Assembly (NCBI RefSeq): GCF_016584115.1 | Contig: NZ_NRSK01000010.1 | Span: forward strand, 19,788 to 83,787 | Reading direction: 5' to 3' | DNA length: 64,000 bases | DNA from: Ectothiorhodospira mobilis | GTDB taxonomy: Bacteria; Pseudomonadota; Gammaproteobacteria; Ectothiorhodospirales; Ectothiorhodospiraceae | Shown here: piece by piece, positions 26,818-36,970 of the stretch | How positions within the stretch are numbered: the stretch's first letter is position 1 | Layout of the letters: every line of letters begins with the position of its first letter | Notes under the pieces: model-generated | Databases searched by the model: none | What the model saw: the letters and a program-made list of their open reading frames with translations, nothing else | What the model was told of the DNA's origin: nothing | Program-made: the position numbers and the translations under genes

Positions 26818-28809
26818 ATGGCCGATCCCAACAAAGCGACGCCGGGGAAGCGACCCCGGATGCAGGTCAATCCGCCGGTCTTCATCGCATCGGCCGCGCT
26901 GATCCTGGTGCTGGTGATCTTCGCTGCCGCCTTCACCGATTTCGCCGGTACCGTATTCCAGGCCACCCAGTCCTGGATCGCGGACACCATGGGCTGGTTC
27001 TACGTCCTCTCGGTGGCGGGCTTCGTGGTCTTCATGATCGCCCTCGCCGTATCCTCCTACGGCAGCATCAAGCTGGGGCCCGATCACAGCCATCCCGACT
27101 ACAGTTACCTCTCCTGGTTCGCCATGCTCTTCTCCGCCGGCATGGGCATCGGGCTCATGTTCTTCGGCGTGGCCGAGCCGGTGATGCACTACACTTCGCC
27201 CCCCACGGGGAACGGCGAGACCGTGGAGGCGGCGCGTCAGGCCATGAGCATCACCTTCTTCCACTGGGGGGTGCACGCCTGGGCCATCTATGCCGTGGTG
27301 GCCGCCTCCCTGGCCTATTTTGCCTTCCGTCACGGTCTGCCCCTGACGGTGCGCTCGGCCCTCTATCCCCTGCTGGGGGACCGCATCCATGGGGGGATCG
27401 GCCACACGGTGGACACCTTCGCCGTGCTGGGCACCCTCTTCGGCGTGGCCACCTCCCTGGGTCTTGGGGCGACACAGATCAACTCCGGTCTGAACTATCT
27501 CTTCGATGTCCCCAACGTGGTCTCGGTCCAGGTGGTGCTCATCGCCGTCATCACCGTCATGGCCACGGTCTCCGTGGTGCTGGGCCTGGACGGGGGCATC
27601 CGCCGGCTCTCGGAACTGAACATCCTGCTGGCGGTGGGTCTGCTGACCTTCGTGCTCATCTTCGGGCCCACGGTCTACCTGCTGCAGACGGTGGTGCAGA
27701 ACACGGGGAACTACATCTCCAATCTGTTCAGCATGACCTTTAATCTCTATGCCTACGAACCCACGGACTGGATCGGGGGCTGGACGTTGTTCTACTGGGG
27801 CTGGTGGATCGCCTGGGCCCCCTTCGTGGGCATGTTCATCGCCCGGGTCTCCCGGGGGCGCACCCTGCGGGAGTTCACCTTCGGCGTGCTGTTCGTGCCG
27901 GTGGGCTTCACCATCATGTGGATGACCTTCTTCGGCAACACCGCGCTGCACATGATCATGGAGCAGGGGATCACGCAGCTGGCGGACGCGGTGGCCGCGG
28001 ACACCTCGGTGGCCATCTTCCAGTTCTTCGAACAGATGCCCCTGTCCAGCATCACCGCCGTCGTGGCCACGCTCCTGGTGGTGACCTTCTTCGTCACCTC
28101 CTCCGACTCGGGATCCCTGGTGGTGGACATCCTCACCTCCGGCGGCCGCGAGGACTCCCCCACCTGGCAGCGCATCTTCTGGGCCCTGCTGGAGGGGGTG
28201 GTGGCCGCCGTGCTGCTCATCGCCGGTGGCCTCTCGGCCCTGCAGACGGCCACCATCGCCAGCGCCCTGCCGTTCACCATCATCATGATCTTCATGGCCT
28301 GGGGGCTGCTCCGGGCGCTGCGTCTGGATCACCTCAAGAAGGTGACCCTGCTGGAGTCCCGGGTATCCCCGGTGACGCCCCATGCCCCGGTCTCCTGGCA
28401 GCGGCGGCTGCGCTCCATCGTGCACCAGCCCAAGCGCAATGAGGTGATGCGCTTCATCCAGGAGACGGTCAAGCCCGCCCTGGCCGCCGTGGCCGAGGAA
28501 CTGCGCAAGCAGAAGCTGGATGCCCAGGTGGGGGAGGGTGAGGACGGCCGCTGCTGGGTGGAGGTGCGCCACGGTGAGGAGATCAACTTCTTCTATTCCG
28601 TGCGTCCCCGGGCCTACGAGCCGCCCAGCTTCGTCCTGCGGGACACCGGCGCCCGGCGCGCCGAAACCCTGAAGTATTTCCGTGCCGAGGTGCACCTGGG
28701 CGAGGGCGGCCAGGACTACGACGTCATGGGCTGGAGTCAGGAGGCCCTGATCAACGACGTGCTCGAGCACTACGAACGGCACATGCACTTCCTCGACGCC
28801 GTGCGTTGA
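26818..28809 (+). CDS. BCCT-family betaine/choline transporter (BetT-like)
   Basis: Sodium- or proton-coupled uptake of glycine betaine, choline or a related quaternary amine. 663 residues with 12 membrane segments between ~20 and ~500. Conserved SAGMGIGLMFFGVAEPVMHY near 105 and the BCCT signature GGWTLFYWGWWIAWAPF near 320. A long hydrophilic C-terminal tail (~150 residues), which in BetT-type members takes part in osmosensing, ends the protein. CGGAGGACCC precedes the ATG. Followed by proVWX. The substrate is not resolved by sequence. Confidence 0.93.
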   Translation: MADPNKATPGKRPRMQVNPPVFIASAALILVLVIFAAAFTDFAGTVFQATQSWIADTMGWFYVLSVAGFVVFMIALAVSSYGSIKLGPDHSHPDYSYLSWFAMLFSAGMGIGLMFFGVAEPVMHYTSPPTGNGETVEAARQAMSITFFHWGVHAWAIYAVVAASLAYFAFRHGLPLTVRSALYPLLGDRIHGGIGHTVDTFAVLGTLFGVATSLGLGATQINSGLNYLFDVPNVVSVQVVLIAVITVMATVSVVLGLDGGIRRLSELNILLAVGLLTFVLIFGPTVYLLQTVVQNTGNYISNLFSMTFNLYAYEPTDWIGGWTLFYWGWWIAWAPFVGMFIARVSRGRTLREFTFGVLFVPVGFTIMWMTFFGNTALHMIMEQGITQLADAVAADTSVAIFQFFEQMPLSSITAVVATLLVVTFFVTSSDSGSLVVDILTSGGREDSPTWQRIFWALLEGVVAAVLLIAGGLSALQTATIASALPFTIIMIFMAWGLLRALRLDHLKKVTLLESRVSPVTPHAPVSWQRRLRSIVHQPKRNEVMRFIQETVKPALAAVAEELRKQKLDAQVGEGEDGRCWVEVRHGEEINFFYSVRPRAYEPPSFVLRDTGARRAETLKYFRAEVHLGEGGQDYDVMGWSQEALINDVLEHYERHMHFLDAVR

Positions 28810-28830
28810 GCGTGCGATGAAACGAAGGTG

Positions 28831-28855
28831 CCGCGGCGGGCCCGGCCCGCCGCGG
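28831..28855 (+). other. 11-bp hairpin between the BCCT gene and proV
   Basis: CCGCGGCGGGC (28831-28841), loop CCG, GCCCGCCGCGG (28845-28855). No U tract. Likely an intercistronic stabiliser or a Rho-linked end of the BCCT message. Confidence 0.5.
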
Positions 28856-28904
28856 TGTGGACCATCACCCATACGGGGCCGCAAAGGCCCGGGCAGGACA
28901 GAAC

Positions 28905-30179
28905 TTGCAACCGAAAATCCAGGTCAAGAATGTCACCAAGATCTTCGGGGACCATCCCGAGCAGGCCTTCGAGCTCCTGGAACAGGGGCTGGGCCGCAAG
29001 GAGATCCAGCAGCGCACGGGACAGACCGTGGGCATCCACGACGTGAACTTCGATGTGGACCAGGGGGAGATCCTGGTGGTGATGGGGCTCAGCGGCTGTG
29101 GCAAGTCCACCCTCATCCGCTGCCTCAACCGGCTCATCGAACCCTCCGGCGGTCAGGTGCTGATCGATGGCGAGGATATCCTCCAGTTGAGTCAGAAGGA
29201 CCTGCTGGAGCGGCGCCGGCGCAAGTTCGGCATGGTCTTCCAGAACTTCGCCCTGTTCCCCCACCGCAGCATCGTGGACAACACCGCCTTCGGCCTGGAG
29301 ATCCGGGGCACCACCCGGGATGAGCGCCACGGGAAGGCCCTGGAGGCCCTGAAGCTGGTGGGTCTGGATGGCTGGGAGAACGCCTATCCCTCGCAGCTTT
29401 CCGGCGGCATGCAGCAGCGCGTGGGGCTGGCCCGGGCCCTGGCGGCGGACCCGGACATCCTGCTCATGGACGAGGCCTTCAGCGCCCTGGACCCCCTCAT
29501 CCGCCGCGACATGCAGAACGAACTCCTGAACCTGCAGGCGCGGATGAAGAAGACCATCGTCTTCATCACCCACGACCTGGACGAGGCCCTGCGCCTGGGG
29601 GACCGGATTGTGCTCATGAAGGATGGCTACGTGGTGCAGATCGGCTCCCCCGAGGAGATCCTCAGTTCCCCCGCCAGCCGCTATGTGGAGCGCTTCGTGG
29701 AGGACGTGGACAAGACCCAGGTGCTCACCGCCGGGGCCATCATGCGCGACGCCCCGGTGCTGGCCTCCCCCAAGGACGGCCCCCGCACCGCCCTGCGGCG
29801 CATGGAGCAGGAGAGCTTCTACTGCTCCTTCGTGGTGCAGCGGGACGGCACCCTGGAGGGCTATATCTGGGCCGATGACGCCGCCGAGGCCATCAAGCGC
29901 AAGGAAAAGACCATCGAGGGCCTGATCCAGCGGGACCATCAGCCGGTGAAGCCCGACGAGCCCATCAGCACGCTGATCCAGATGCTGGCGGACACCCGCA
30001 TCCCCGTGCCGGTGGTGGACGACCAGGGCCGGCTCGTGGGCACCGTCGTCAAGAGCAATGTCCTGGCCGCCCTGGCCGATAATCAGCCGGACCGGGAGGG
30101 GCAGGAGGATGACACCGCCGACGGAGAAGGCGGCGGGGACGAAAAGGCGCCGGCGGAATCCGCCGCCCCCGCCCCCTGA
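28905..30179 (+). CDS. proV: Glycine betaine/proline ABC transporter ATP-binding protein
   Basis: ATPase of the osmoprotectant importer. Start chosen as the TTG at 28905 (LQPKIQVKNVTKIFG), with AGGA 7 bases upstream; a GTG at 28857 adds 16 unconserved residues. 424 residues. The ProV-typical insertion LLEQGLGRKEIQQRTG precedes the core. Walker A GLSGCGKST near 64, Q-loop FQNFALFPHR, signature LSGGMQQRVGLARAL, Walker B ILLMDEAFSALDP, switch ITHDLDEAL. Two CBS domains follow from ~285, the ionic-strength sensors of this family. The tail is acidic and Ala/Pro-rich. Confidence 0.94.
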   Translation: MQPKIQVKNVTKIFGDHPEQAFELLEQGLGRKEIQQRTGQTVGIHDVNFDVDQGEILVVMGLSGCGKSTLIRCLNRLIEPSGGQVLIDGEDILQLSQKDLLERRRRKFGMVFQNFALFPHRSIVDNTAFGLEIRGTTRDERHGKALEALKLVGLDGWENAYPSQLSGGMQQRVGLARALAADPDILLMDEAFSALDPLIRRDMQNELLNLQARMKKTIVFITHDLDEALRLGDRIVLMKDGYVVQIGSPEEILSSPASRYVERFVEDVDKTQVLTAGAIMRDAPVLASPKDGPRTALRRMEQESFYCSFVVQRDGTLEGYIWADDAAEAIKRKEKTIEGLIQRDHQPVKPDEPISTLIQMLADTRIPVPVVDDQGRLVGTVVKSNVLAALADNQPDREGQEDDTADGEGGGDEKAPAESAAPAP

Positions 30180-30266
30180 GCCCACGGCCATGCGGCGGCG
30201 TGCGTCTTTGGCCCGTGGCCGGGACGGGCGCCGTAACCCATCGATACCAGTGCGGATGAACCTACC

Positions 30267-31118
30267 ATGAGTCAGGATTTTCCCTTCGTCGGCAAGTTTC
30301 CCCTGTCCGACTACATCGACGCCGGCCTGGACTGGATGACCCAGGCCTTCTCCGGGGTCACCCGGGGCATCAGCACCGTCCTTGGCGGCGGCGTGGAGAC
30401 CGTGGTGGCGGTCCTCAGCTTTCCGCCCCCCTGGGTGGTCATTCTCCTCATCGCGGCCCTGGCCTGGTGGATTGCCGGGCGGCGCGTGGGCATCGGCACC
30501 GCCGTGGGGCTTTTGTTCCTGTGGAACCTGCAACTCTGGGATGCCACCATCGAGACCCTCACCCTGGTGCTCTTCGCCACCGCGGTGGCGGTGATCCTGG
30601 CCCTGCCCCTGGGGATCCTGGGCGGGCTCTCCGACGGGTTCAAACGGCTCATCATGCCCATCCTGGACCTGATGCAGACCATGCCCGCCTTCGTCTACCT
30701 GATCCCCGCCATTCCCTTCTTCGGCCTCGGGCAGGTCTCGGCCATGTTTGCCACGGTGATCTTCTCCATGCCCCCGGCCATCCGTCTCACCATCCTGGGC
30801 ATCCGCCAGGTGCCCGGCGAACTGGTGGAGGCCTCCGACGCCTTCGGGGCCAACTGGTGGCAGAAGCTCTTCAAGGTCCAGCTGCCCCTGGCGGTGCCCA
30901 CCATCATGGCGGGCATCAACCAGACCATCATGCTGGCCCTGTCCATGGTGGTGATCGCCGCCATGATCGGTGCCGGTGGCCTGGGCAGCGAGGTCTGGCG
31001 CGCCATCCAGCGTCTGCAGCCGGGGGATGGCTTCGAGGCGGGGATCGCCATCGTGATCCTGGCCATGATCCTCGACCGCGTCACCCAGCGGATCGGGCAG
31101 CAACGCAAGCAGCAGTGA
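30267..31118 (+). CDS. proW: Glycine betaine/proline ABC transporter permease
   Basis: 283 residues. About six membrane segments between ~60 and ~275. The inner-membrane permease coupling motif EASDAFGANWWQKLFKVQLP is near 190. LPLGILGGLSDGF and MQTMPAFVYLIPAIPFFGLG are characteristic of ProW. Between proV (87-base gap) and proX (29-base gap) on the same strand. Confidence 0.94.
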   Translation: MSQDFPFVGKFPLSDYIDAGLDWMTQAFSGVTRGISTVLGGGVETVVAVLSFPPPWVVILLIAALAWWIAGRRVGIGTAVGLLFLWNLQLWDATIETLTLVLFATAVAVILALPLGILGGLSDGFKRLIMPILDLMQTMPAFVYLIPAIPFFGLGQVSAMFATVIFSMPPAIRLTILGIRQVPGELVEASDAFGANWWQKLFKVQLPLAVPTIMAGINQTIMLALSMVVIAAMIGAGGLGSEVWRAIQRLQPGDGFEAGIAIVILAMILDRVTQRIGQQRKQQ

Positions 31119-31147
31119 CACCCTCAACCCAGAAGGGAGAGAGACCC

Positions 31148-32014
31148 ATGAAAAGACGAATGAACACGACCCTGAGCCGGCTCACCGGGATGTGCATGGC
31201 CCTGGCCGTGGCCTGTGTGCCTGCGGGCGCCCTGGCCGCCGACAAGGGCCGCATCGAACTGCCCTATGTGGAATGGTCCAGTGAGGTGGCCAGCACCAAC
31301 GTGATCCGCGTGGTGCTGGAAGAGGCGGGCTACGACGTGCGCCTCACCTCCGTCAGCGCCGCTGCCATGTGGCAGTCCGTGGCCACTGGCGACCAGGACG
31401 CCTTCGTAGCCGCCTGGCTGCCCACCACCCACGGCCACTACCTGGAGCGTGTGCAGGAAGATGTGCAGGATCTGGGTGCGAACCTGGAGGGGACCCGTAT
31501 CGGCCTGGTGGTGCCCGAATACGTGGATATCGACTCCATCGATGAGCTCCAGGAGCATGCCGACCGCTTCGGCAACCAGATCATCGGCATCGACCCCGGC
31601 GCCGGCATCATGAGCACCACGGAGAAGGCCATCGAGGAATACGGCATGGACGACATGCGGCTGGTGGAAGGCTCCGGCGCCACCATGACCAGCGTCCTGT
31701 CCAACGCCATCCGCACGAAGGACTGGGTGGTGGTCACCGGCTGGACCCCCCACTGGAAGTTCGCCCGCTGGGACCTGAAGTACCTGGAGGACCCCAAGGG
31801 CATCTACGGCAGTGAGGAGACCATCCACACCATCGTGCGCAAGGGCCTGAAGGAAGACATGCCCGAGGCCTATGCCATCCTGGACAACTTCCACTGGACC
31901 CCGGAGCAGATGGCCGAGGTGATGGTGATGAACCAGGAGGGCGGCGATCCCTACGAGAACGCCCAGCGCTGGGTCGAGGAGAACCGCGACCTGGTGGAGA
32001 CCTGGCTCCCCTGA
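31148..32014 (+). CDS. proX: Glycine betaine-binding periplasmic protein
   Basis: Substrate-binding component of ProVWX. The ATG at 31148 follows GAAGGGAGAGAG. 288 residues with a signal peptide ending ALAADKG. Family features: LPYVEWSSEVASTNVIRVVL, AFVAAWLPTTHGHY, GIDPGAGIM and VVVTGWTPHWKFARWDLKYL. The last supplies aromatic residues of the kind that cage trimethylammonium groups. Confidence 0.94.
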   Translation: MKRRMNTTLSRLTGMCMALAVACVPAGALAADKGRIELPYVEWSSEVASTNVIRVVLEEAGYDVRLTSVSAAAMWQSVATGDQDAFVAAWLPTTHGHYLERVQEDVQDLGANLEGTRIGLVVPEYVDIDSIDELQEHADRFGNQIIGIDPGAGIMSTTEKAIEEYGMDDMRLVEGSGATMTSVLSNAIRTKDWVVVTGWTPHWKFARWDLKYLEDPKGIYGSEETIHTIVRKGLKEDMPEAYAILDNFHWTPEQMAEVMVMNQEGGDPYENAQRWVEENRDLVETWLP

Positions 32015-32054
32015 GCCTGTCCGGCGGTCCTTCCCTGAGCGGGTAGGGCCGCCC

Positions 32055-32077
32055 GGCCGTGGCCTTCGGCCGCGGCC
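32055..32077 (+). terminator. Hairpin after proX
   Basis: GGCCGTGGCC (32055-32064), loop TTC, GGCCGCGGCC (32068-32077), 10 pairs with one G-U. No U tract. Lies 41 bases after the proX stop and 138 before the porin start. Confidence 0.45.
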
Positions 32078-32214
32078 ATGAAGGACAGTCCGAGGACAGG
32101 GACGGTGTCCGTTTGCAGCAAGCCCAAGAACCCGGGACCCGGCGCCGCGGGGCCACGCCAAGGCCTTCGCGGTGCCTTCCCGTTCCGCAACCCATCCATT
32201 CAGGACAAGAAAAC

Positions 32215-33255
32215 ATGAACCGCAAGACCTTGATCGCCTCCGCCGTCGGCGCCGCCCTGGCGCTGCCGGCCACCGCCCTGGCCCAGGGCGTCAACTTCGA
32301 CTTCTACGGCTCCGCCCGCGTGCAGGTGGAGTCCGTCAGCCCTGACAAGGACGAGGTGCTGGATTCCTACACCGGCGTGCGCGACGCCTACTCCCGCATC
32401 GGCTTCAACGCCGACTACGCCCTCACCGACGGCCTCACCCTCATCGGCAAGCTGGAACTGCCCATGGATCTGGCCAACAAGAAGATCCAGGATCCCTGGG
32501 ATCAGGACGTGGGCGAAGAAGATGGTCAGAGCCGTGACGTGCGCGTGGCCAAGATCGGCGTGCAGGGGGATATCGGGACCCTCACCGTGGGGCAGATGTG
32601 GATGCCCTACTACAACGCCATCGCCTACCCGGTGGACATGTTCAGCACCTACTACAGTGGCTTCGCCACGCAGACCGTGTTCCGTCGCCAGGACACCATC
32701 GCCTACTACAGCCCGGACATGAACGGCTTCTCCGTGGGCTTTGCCTGGAGCGCGGATAACGGTGCGGAGGATGGCAATGGCGATGAGGACGACCGCCTGC
32801 AGCTCACCGGTTCCTACAGCTTCGGCGACACCACCCTGGCCGTGGGTATGGATGAGCTGGGTGGTCAACATGATGAACAGAGCATCGGCCTGTCCGCCCG
32901 GCACACCATGGGCGATCTGTACCTGGGGGCCAAGTACGAACGTTATTACAATGATGCTCCGGATGCAGATGCTTCCTTCTTTAAGGATGGGGACACCGCC
33001 ATGAACCTCTACGCCGGTTACACCCTGGGCAAGAACACCTTCAAGGTGATGCTGGCGGATGTGGATACCTACGGCGAGAACATCTATCACCTGGGCTATG
33101 ACTACCAGATGACCTCCGACCTGAAGCTCTTCGCCGAGTACTACTCCGAGGAGGAGACCGCCGCCATCACCACCGAACGGGGTGGCCTGGAGGAAACGGC
33201 CTGGGCTGCCGACGGCGGCCAGGTCTTCGCCGCCGGGGTGCGCTACGACTTCTGA
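32215..33255 (+). CDS. Gram-negative outer-membrane porin
   Basis: 346 residues. Signal peptide MNRKTLIASAVGAALALPAT, cleaved after ALAQ. Then alternating amphipathic beta strands typical of general trimeric porins (VNFDFYGSARVQVES, SRIGFNADYALTDGLTL) and the C-terminal strand ending in phenylalanine (VFAAGVRYDF) needed for outer-membrane insertion. Loops are very acidic, as expected in a halophile. It follows proX, so it may supply osmolytes to the periplasm, but selectivity is unknown. Local base use is less GC-extreme near 32,870-32,990. Confidence 0.9.
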   Translation: MNRKTLIASAVGAALALPATALAQGVNFDFYGSARVQVESVSPDKDEVLDSYTGVRDAYSRIGFNADYALTDGLTLIGKLELPMDLANKKIQDPWDQDVGEEDGQSRDVRVAKIGVQGDIGTLTVGQMWMPYYNAIAYPVDMFSTYYSGFATQTVFRRQDTIAYYSPDMNGFSVGFAWSADNGAEDGNGDEDDRLQLTGSYSFGDTTLAVGMDELGGQHDEQSIGLSARHTMGDLYLGAKYERYYNDAPDADASFFKDGDTAMNLYAGYTLGKNTFKVMLADVDTYGENIYHLGYDYQMTSDLKLFAEYYSEEETAAITTERGGLEETAWAADGGQVFAAGVRYDF

Positions 33256-33309
33256 TCAAAGCCGCATCCGGCATGCGTCCCGCCCTCCCCTGGGGGCGGG
33301 CGCAGCACC

Positions 33310-33333
33310 AGGGGGCCTGCGGGCCCCCTTCTC
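33310..33333 (+). terminator. Terminator after the porin gene
   Basis: AGGGGGCC (33310-33317), loop TGC, GGGCCCCCT (33321-33329) followed by the pyrimidine-rich TTCTCGTTT. 55 bases after the porin stop. Confidence 0.6.
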
Positions 33334-33361
33334 GTTTCGGGGCCGCCGTCCCGGGGCCGCC

Positions 33362-33390
33362 TTTACCCCCATCCCCCCTTTCACTATCCT
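33362..33390 (+). promoter_or_regulatory. Sigma-70-like promoter of the PfkB kinase
   Basis: TTTACC (33362-33367), 17 bases, TATCCT (33385-33390), 40 bases before the ATG at 33431. Confidence 0.5.
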
Positions 33391-33430
33391 GTGAGGTTCG
33401 CGTTCCCGCCCCCACAGGCAATCCCGCATC

Positions 33431-34324
33431 ATGGCCCACATCCTCGGCATCGGCGTCGCCACGCTGGACATCATCAACATCGTCGACCACTATCCGGCCG
33501 AGGATGAGGAGATGCGCGCCCTGGAGCAGCGGGTCTGCCCGGGCGGCAACACCGCCAACACCCTCCACGTCCTGCGCCAGCTGGGCCACCGCTGCGACCT
33601 GGCGGCCACCCTGGCGGATGAGCCGGACGGGGACCGCCTGCAGAGCCTGCTGGCGGACCGGGGCATCGGCGTGGATACCTGCCGCCGCCGGGCCGGGCGC
33701 ACCCCCACCTCCTATATCACCCTGAACGCCGCCAGCGGCTCGCGCACCATCGTCCACCATCGGGACCTGCCGGAACTGGATGCCGGCCACGTGGCCCGGC
33801 TCCCCCTGGACCGCTACCAGTGGGTGCACCTGCAGGCCCGGGATCCGCACACCACCAGCCGCATGCTCCAGACCCTGCGCCAGCACACCGGGCAGTGCCC
33901 CATCTCCCTGGAGGTGGAGAAGGACCGGGAGGGGGTGGACATGCTCTTCGGCCAGCCGGAGGTGATCTTCTTCTCCCGGCCGTTTGTCCAGGGGCGGGGC
34001 TTCGACGACCCGGAACCCTTCCTGAAGGGGGTGCACAAGCGGGTCCCCGGGGCGGTGCTGGTGTGCACCTGGGGGGAGGCGGGGGCCTGGGTCTGGGCCA
34101 GCCGCGACGGCCTCTACCACGCCCCGGCCTGGACCCCGCCCCGGGTGGTGGACACCCTGGCGGCGGGGGATACCTTCAACGCCGGCTTCATCCATGCCCT
34201 GGTGGGCGGGGGCAGCGTCCCCGACGCCCTGGCGGCCGCCACCCGCCTGGCGGGGCACAAGGTGGGAAGGCAAGGCCTGGACGGTCTGAACGCCTCCCTC
34301 CTGGAGCCGGAGCCCGAGGGCTGA
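33431..34324 (+). CDS. PfkB-family kinase (ketohexokinase-like)
   Basis: 297 residues. N-terminal GIGVATLDIINIVDHYPAEDEE and CPGGNTANTLHVLRQLG resemble ketohexokinases and fructokinases. TLAAGDTFNAGF near 240 is the ribokinase-family catalytic motif; the usual GAGD reads AAGD. Separate in sequence from the kinase at 7940, so a second sugar kinase. The substrate, possibly fructose, is uncertain. Upstream of mnmG but probably its own unit. Confidence 0.82.
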   Translation: MAHILGIGVATLDIINIVDHYPAEDEEMRALEQRVCPGGNTANTLHVLRQLGHRCDLAATLADEPDGDRLQSLLADRGIGVDTCRRRAGRTPTSYITLNAASGSRTIVHHRDLPELDAGHVARLPLDRYQWVHLQARDPHTTSRMLQTLRQHTGQCPISLEVEKDREGVDMLFGQPEVIFFSRPFVQGRGFDDPEPFLKGVHKRVPGAVLVCTWGEAGAWVWASRDGLYHAPAWTPPRVVDTLAAGDTFNAGFIHALVGGGSVPDALAAATRLAGHKVGRQGLDGLNASLLEPEPEG

Positions 34325-34416
34325 GGCGACCCCCGCTCCGGGCGCCCAGGGTGCGGCGGCGGCCGCACCGGCAACGGGCTACACTGTGACAACATCCCCC
34401 TGATCCACCGGACATC

Positions 34417-36309
34417 ATGCGTTTCCAGGCAGAATATGACGTCATCGTCGTCGGCGGCGGCCACGCCGGCACTGAAGCGGCCCTGGCGGCCGCCCGCATG
34501 GGCTGCGCCACGCTGCTCATCACCCACAACATCGACACCCTGGGCCAGATGAGCTGCAACCCGGCCATCGGCGGCATCGGCAAGGGCCACCTGGTGCGGG
34601 AGATCGACGCCCTGGGGGGCCTCATGGCCCGGGCCGCGGACCGCGCCGGCATCCAGTTCCGCACCCTCAACAGCCGCAAGGGGCCGGCGGTGCGGGCCAC
34701 CCGCGCCCAGGCGGACCGGGGCCTGTACAGGGCGGTGGTGCGCCACGCCCTGGAGAACCAGCCGGGGCTGCAGCTGTTCCAGCAGGCGGTGGACGATCTG
34801 GTGGTGGAGGGGGAGCGGGTCACCGGCGTGGTCACCCAGGGGGGGCTGCGCTTCGGCGCCCCCGCCGTGATCCTCACCGTGGGCACCTTCCTCGGCGGCC
34901 GCATCCACATCGGCGAGGTCCATTACGAGGGCGGGCGCGCCGGTGATCCCCCCGCCAACGCCCTGGCACGGCGCCTCAGGGCCCTGCCCCTGCGGGTGGA
35001 GCGGCTCAAGACCGGCACCCCGCCGCGCATCGACGCCCGCAGCATCGATTTCAGCCGCCTCAAGCCGCAACCGGGGGATACCCCGCCGCCGGTGTTCTCC
35101 TTCATGGGGCAGGTGGCGGATCACCCCCGCCAGGTGGACTGCCATATCGCCTGGACGGGGCCGCGCACCCTGGAGATCATCCGCGAGAACCTGCACCGCT
35201 CCCCCATGTACAGCGGCGTCATCGAGAGCGTGGGGCCGCGCTACTGCCCGTCCATCGAGGACAAGGTGGTGCGCTTCGCCGACAAGGACCGCCACCAGAT
35301 CTTTATCGAACCGGAGGGGCTGGACACCCACGAGGTCTACCCCAACGGCATCTCCACCAGCCTGGCCTTCGAGGTCCAGGTGGCCCTGGTGCGCTCCATC
35401 GAGGGCTTCGAGCGGGCCCATATCACCCGCCCGGGCTATGCCATCGAATACGACTTCCTCGATCCCCGGGACCTGCACCCGGGGCTGGAGAGCCGGGCCC
35501 TGCAGGGGCTGTTCCTGGCGGGGCAGATCAACGGCACCACCGGCTACGAGGAGGCCGCCGCCCAGGGCCTGCTGGCGGGGGTCAACGCCGCCCGGCGGGT
35601 ACGCGACCTGCCCCCCTGGTGCCCCCGCCGGGACGAGGCCTACATGGGCGTGATGGTCGACGATCTCATCACCCGCGGCACCCGCGAGCCCTACCGCATG
35701 TTCACCAGCCGCGCGGAATACCGGCTGCTGCTGCGGGAGGACAACGCCGACCTGCGCCTCACCCCGGTCGGCCGGGAACTGGGGCTGGTGGACGATGCCC
35801 GCTGGGCCGCCTTCGAGGCGCGGCGGGAGGCCATCGCCCGGGAGAACCGCCGCCTGCAGCAGACCTGCCTGAAACCGGAGGCAGTGGCCGCGGATGCCGC
35901 CTCGAGGCTGTTCGGCGGCCCCCTGGCCCGGGAGTACACCCTGCAGGAGCTGCTGCGCCGTCCCGGGGTGGGGTACGCGGATCTCATGCAGATCCCCGGT
36001 GCCGGGCCGGGGGTGGAGGACCCCGGCGTGGCCGGGCAGGTGGAGATCCAGGCCAAGTATGCCGGCTACATCCAGCGCCAGCGGGACGAGGTGGAACGCA
36101 GCCGCCGCCTGGAGGAGACCCCCCTGCCGGCGGATCTGGACTACACCGCCGTCTCCGGCCTCTCCCACGAGGTGCGCCAGAAGCTGGCGCAGCACCGGCC
36201 CCACACGGTGGGTCAGGCCGGGCGCATCCCCGGGGTCACCCCGGCGGCGGTGTCCCTGCTGCTGGTGCACCTGAAAAAACGCGACGCGGACGTAAAGCGC
36301 AGTGCCTGA
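34417..36309 (+). CDS. mnmG: tRNA uridine-5-carboxymethylaminomethyl modification enzyme MnmG (GidA)
   Basis: FAD-dependent partner of MnmE in making cmnm5U at wobble position 34. 630 residues. FAD site [19 protein letters not shown] at the N-terminus. Conserved [20 protein letters not shown] near 47, with its catalytic cysteine, plus FLGGRIHIG and [26 protein letters not shown] near 367 and [19 protein letters not shown] lie in the C-terminal half. Start of the conserved mnmG-rsmG-parA-parB-atp series. Confidence 0.97.
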   Translation: MRFQAEYDVIVVGGGHAGTEAALAAARMGCATLLITHNIDTLGQMSCNPAIGGIGKGHLVREIDALGGLMARAADRAGIQFRTLNSRKGPAVRATRAQADRGLYRAVVRHALENQPGLQLFQQAVDDLVVEGERVTGVVTQGGLRFGAPAVILTVGTFLGGRIHIGEVHYEGGRAGDPPANALARRLRALPLRVERLKTGTPPRIDARSIDFSRLKPQPGDTPPPVFSFMGQVADHPRQVDCHIAWTGPRTLEIIRENLHRSPMYSGVIESVGPRYCPSIEDKVVRFADKDRHQIFIEPEGLDTHEVYPNGISTSLAFEVQVALVRSIEGFERAHITRPGYAIEYDFLDPRDLHPGLESRALQGLFLAGQINGTTGYEEAAAQGLLAGVNAARRVRDLPPWCPRRDEAYMGVMVDDLITRGTREPYRMFTSRAEYRLLLREDNADLRLTPVGRELGLVDDARWAAFEARREAIARENRRLQQTCLKPEAVAADAASRLFGGPLAREYTLQELLRRPGVGYADLMQIPGAGPGVEDPGVAGQVEIQAKYAGYIQRQRDEVERSRRLEETPLPADLDYTAVSGLSHEVRQKLAQHRPHTVGQAGRIPGVTPAAVSLLLVHLKKRDADVKRSA

Positions 36310-36970
36310 CACCCGACCCCCCCAATCCCCCGCATCCTCCCTGCCGCATGCCCGCCGCGCCGAGGACCGGCTGCTGGAGGGGCTCGATGCCCTGGGCCTG
36401 GATGCGGCCCTGGCGCCGCCACTGATGGCCTATCTGGGTCTGCTGCTGCGCTGGAACCGGGCCTACAACCTCACCGCCGTGCGCGATCCCGTGGACATGG
36501 TGACCCTGCACCTGCTGGACAGCCTGGCGGTGCTGCCCCATGTTCAGGGCCCGCGGCTGCTGGATGTGGGCAGCGGCGCCGGACTGCCCGGCATCCCCCT
36601 GGCCATCGCCCGGCCGGAGCTTCGCATCACCCTTCTGGACGCCGTGGCCAAGAAGGTGCGCTTCCTGCGTCAGGCGGCCCTGGAGCTGGGTCTGGGGCAC
36701 CTGGAGCCGGTGCACGCCCGGGTGGAAACCTATCCTGGGCAGCAGGGCTTTGATACAGTCATCAGCCGCGCCTTTGCCGCCACCGGTACCTTCGTGCGCC
36801 TGGCTGGCCCCCTGTGCGCCCCCGGTGGCCGTCTGCTGGCCATGAAGGGCCGCGACGCGGACGACGATGCGGCGGCCCTGCCCGCCGGATGGGGCGTGGC
36901 CGCCACCCATCCGCTCCGGGTACCCGGCCTCCCGGCCGCGCGTCACCTGGTGGAGATCAGAACGTTATGA
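36302..36970 (+). CDS. rsmG: 16S rRNA (guanine-527-N7)-methyltransferase RsmG (GidB)
   Basis: SAM-dependent methylation of G527 in 16S rRNA. 222 residues from a GTG at 36302 that overlaps mnmG by 8 bases; no ATG or other good start exists before the conserved region. SAM site [20 protein letters not shown] near 87. [20 protein letters not shown] and the basic [11 protein letters not shown] are also family features. The 3' end overlaps parA by 4 bases. Confidence 0.94.
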   Translation: MPDTRPPQSPASSLPHARRAEDRLLEGLDALGLDAALAPPLMAYLGLLLRWNRAYNLTAVRDPVDMVTLHLLDSLAVLPHVQGPRLLDVGSGAGLPGIPLAIARPELRITLLDAVAKKVRFLRQAALELGLGHLEPVHARVETYPGQQGFDTVISRAFAATGTFVRLAGPLCAPGGRLLAMKGRDADDDAAALPAGWGVAATHPLRVPGLPAARHLVEIRTL

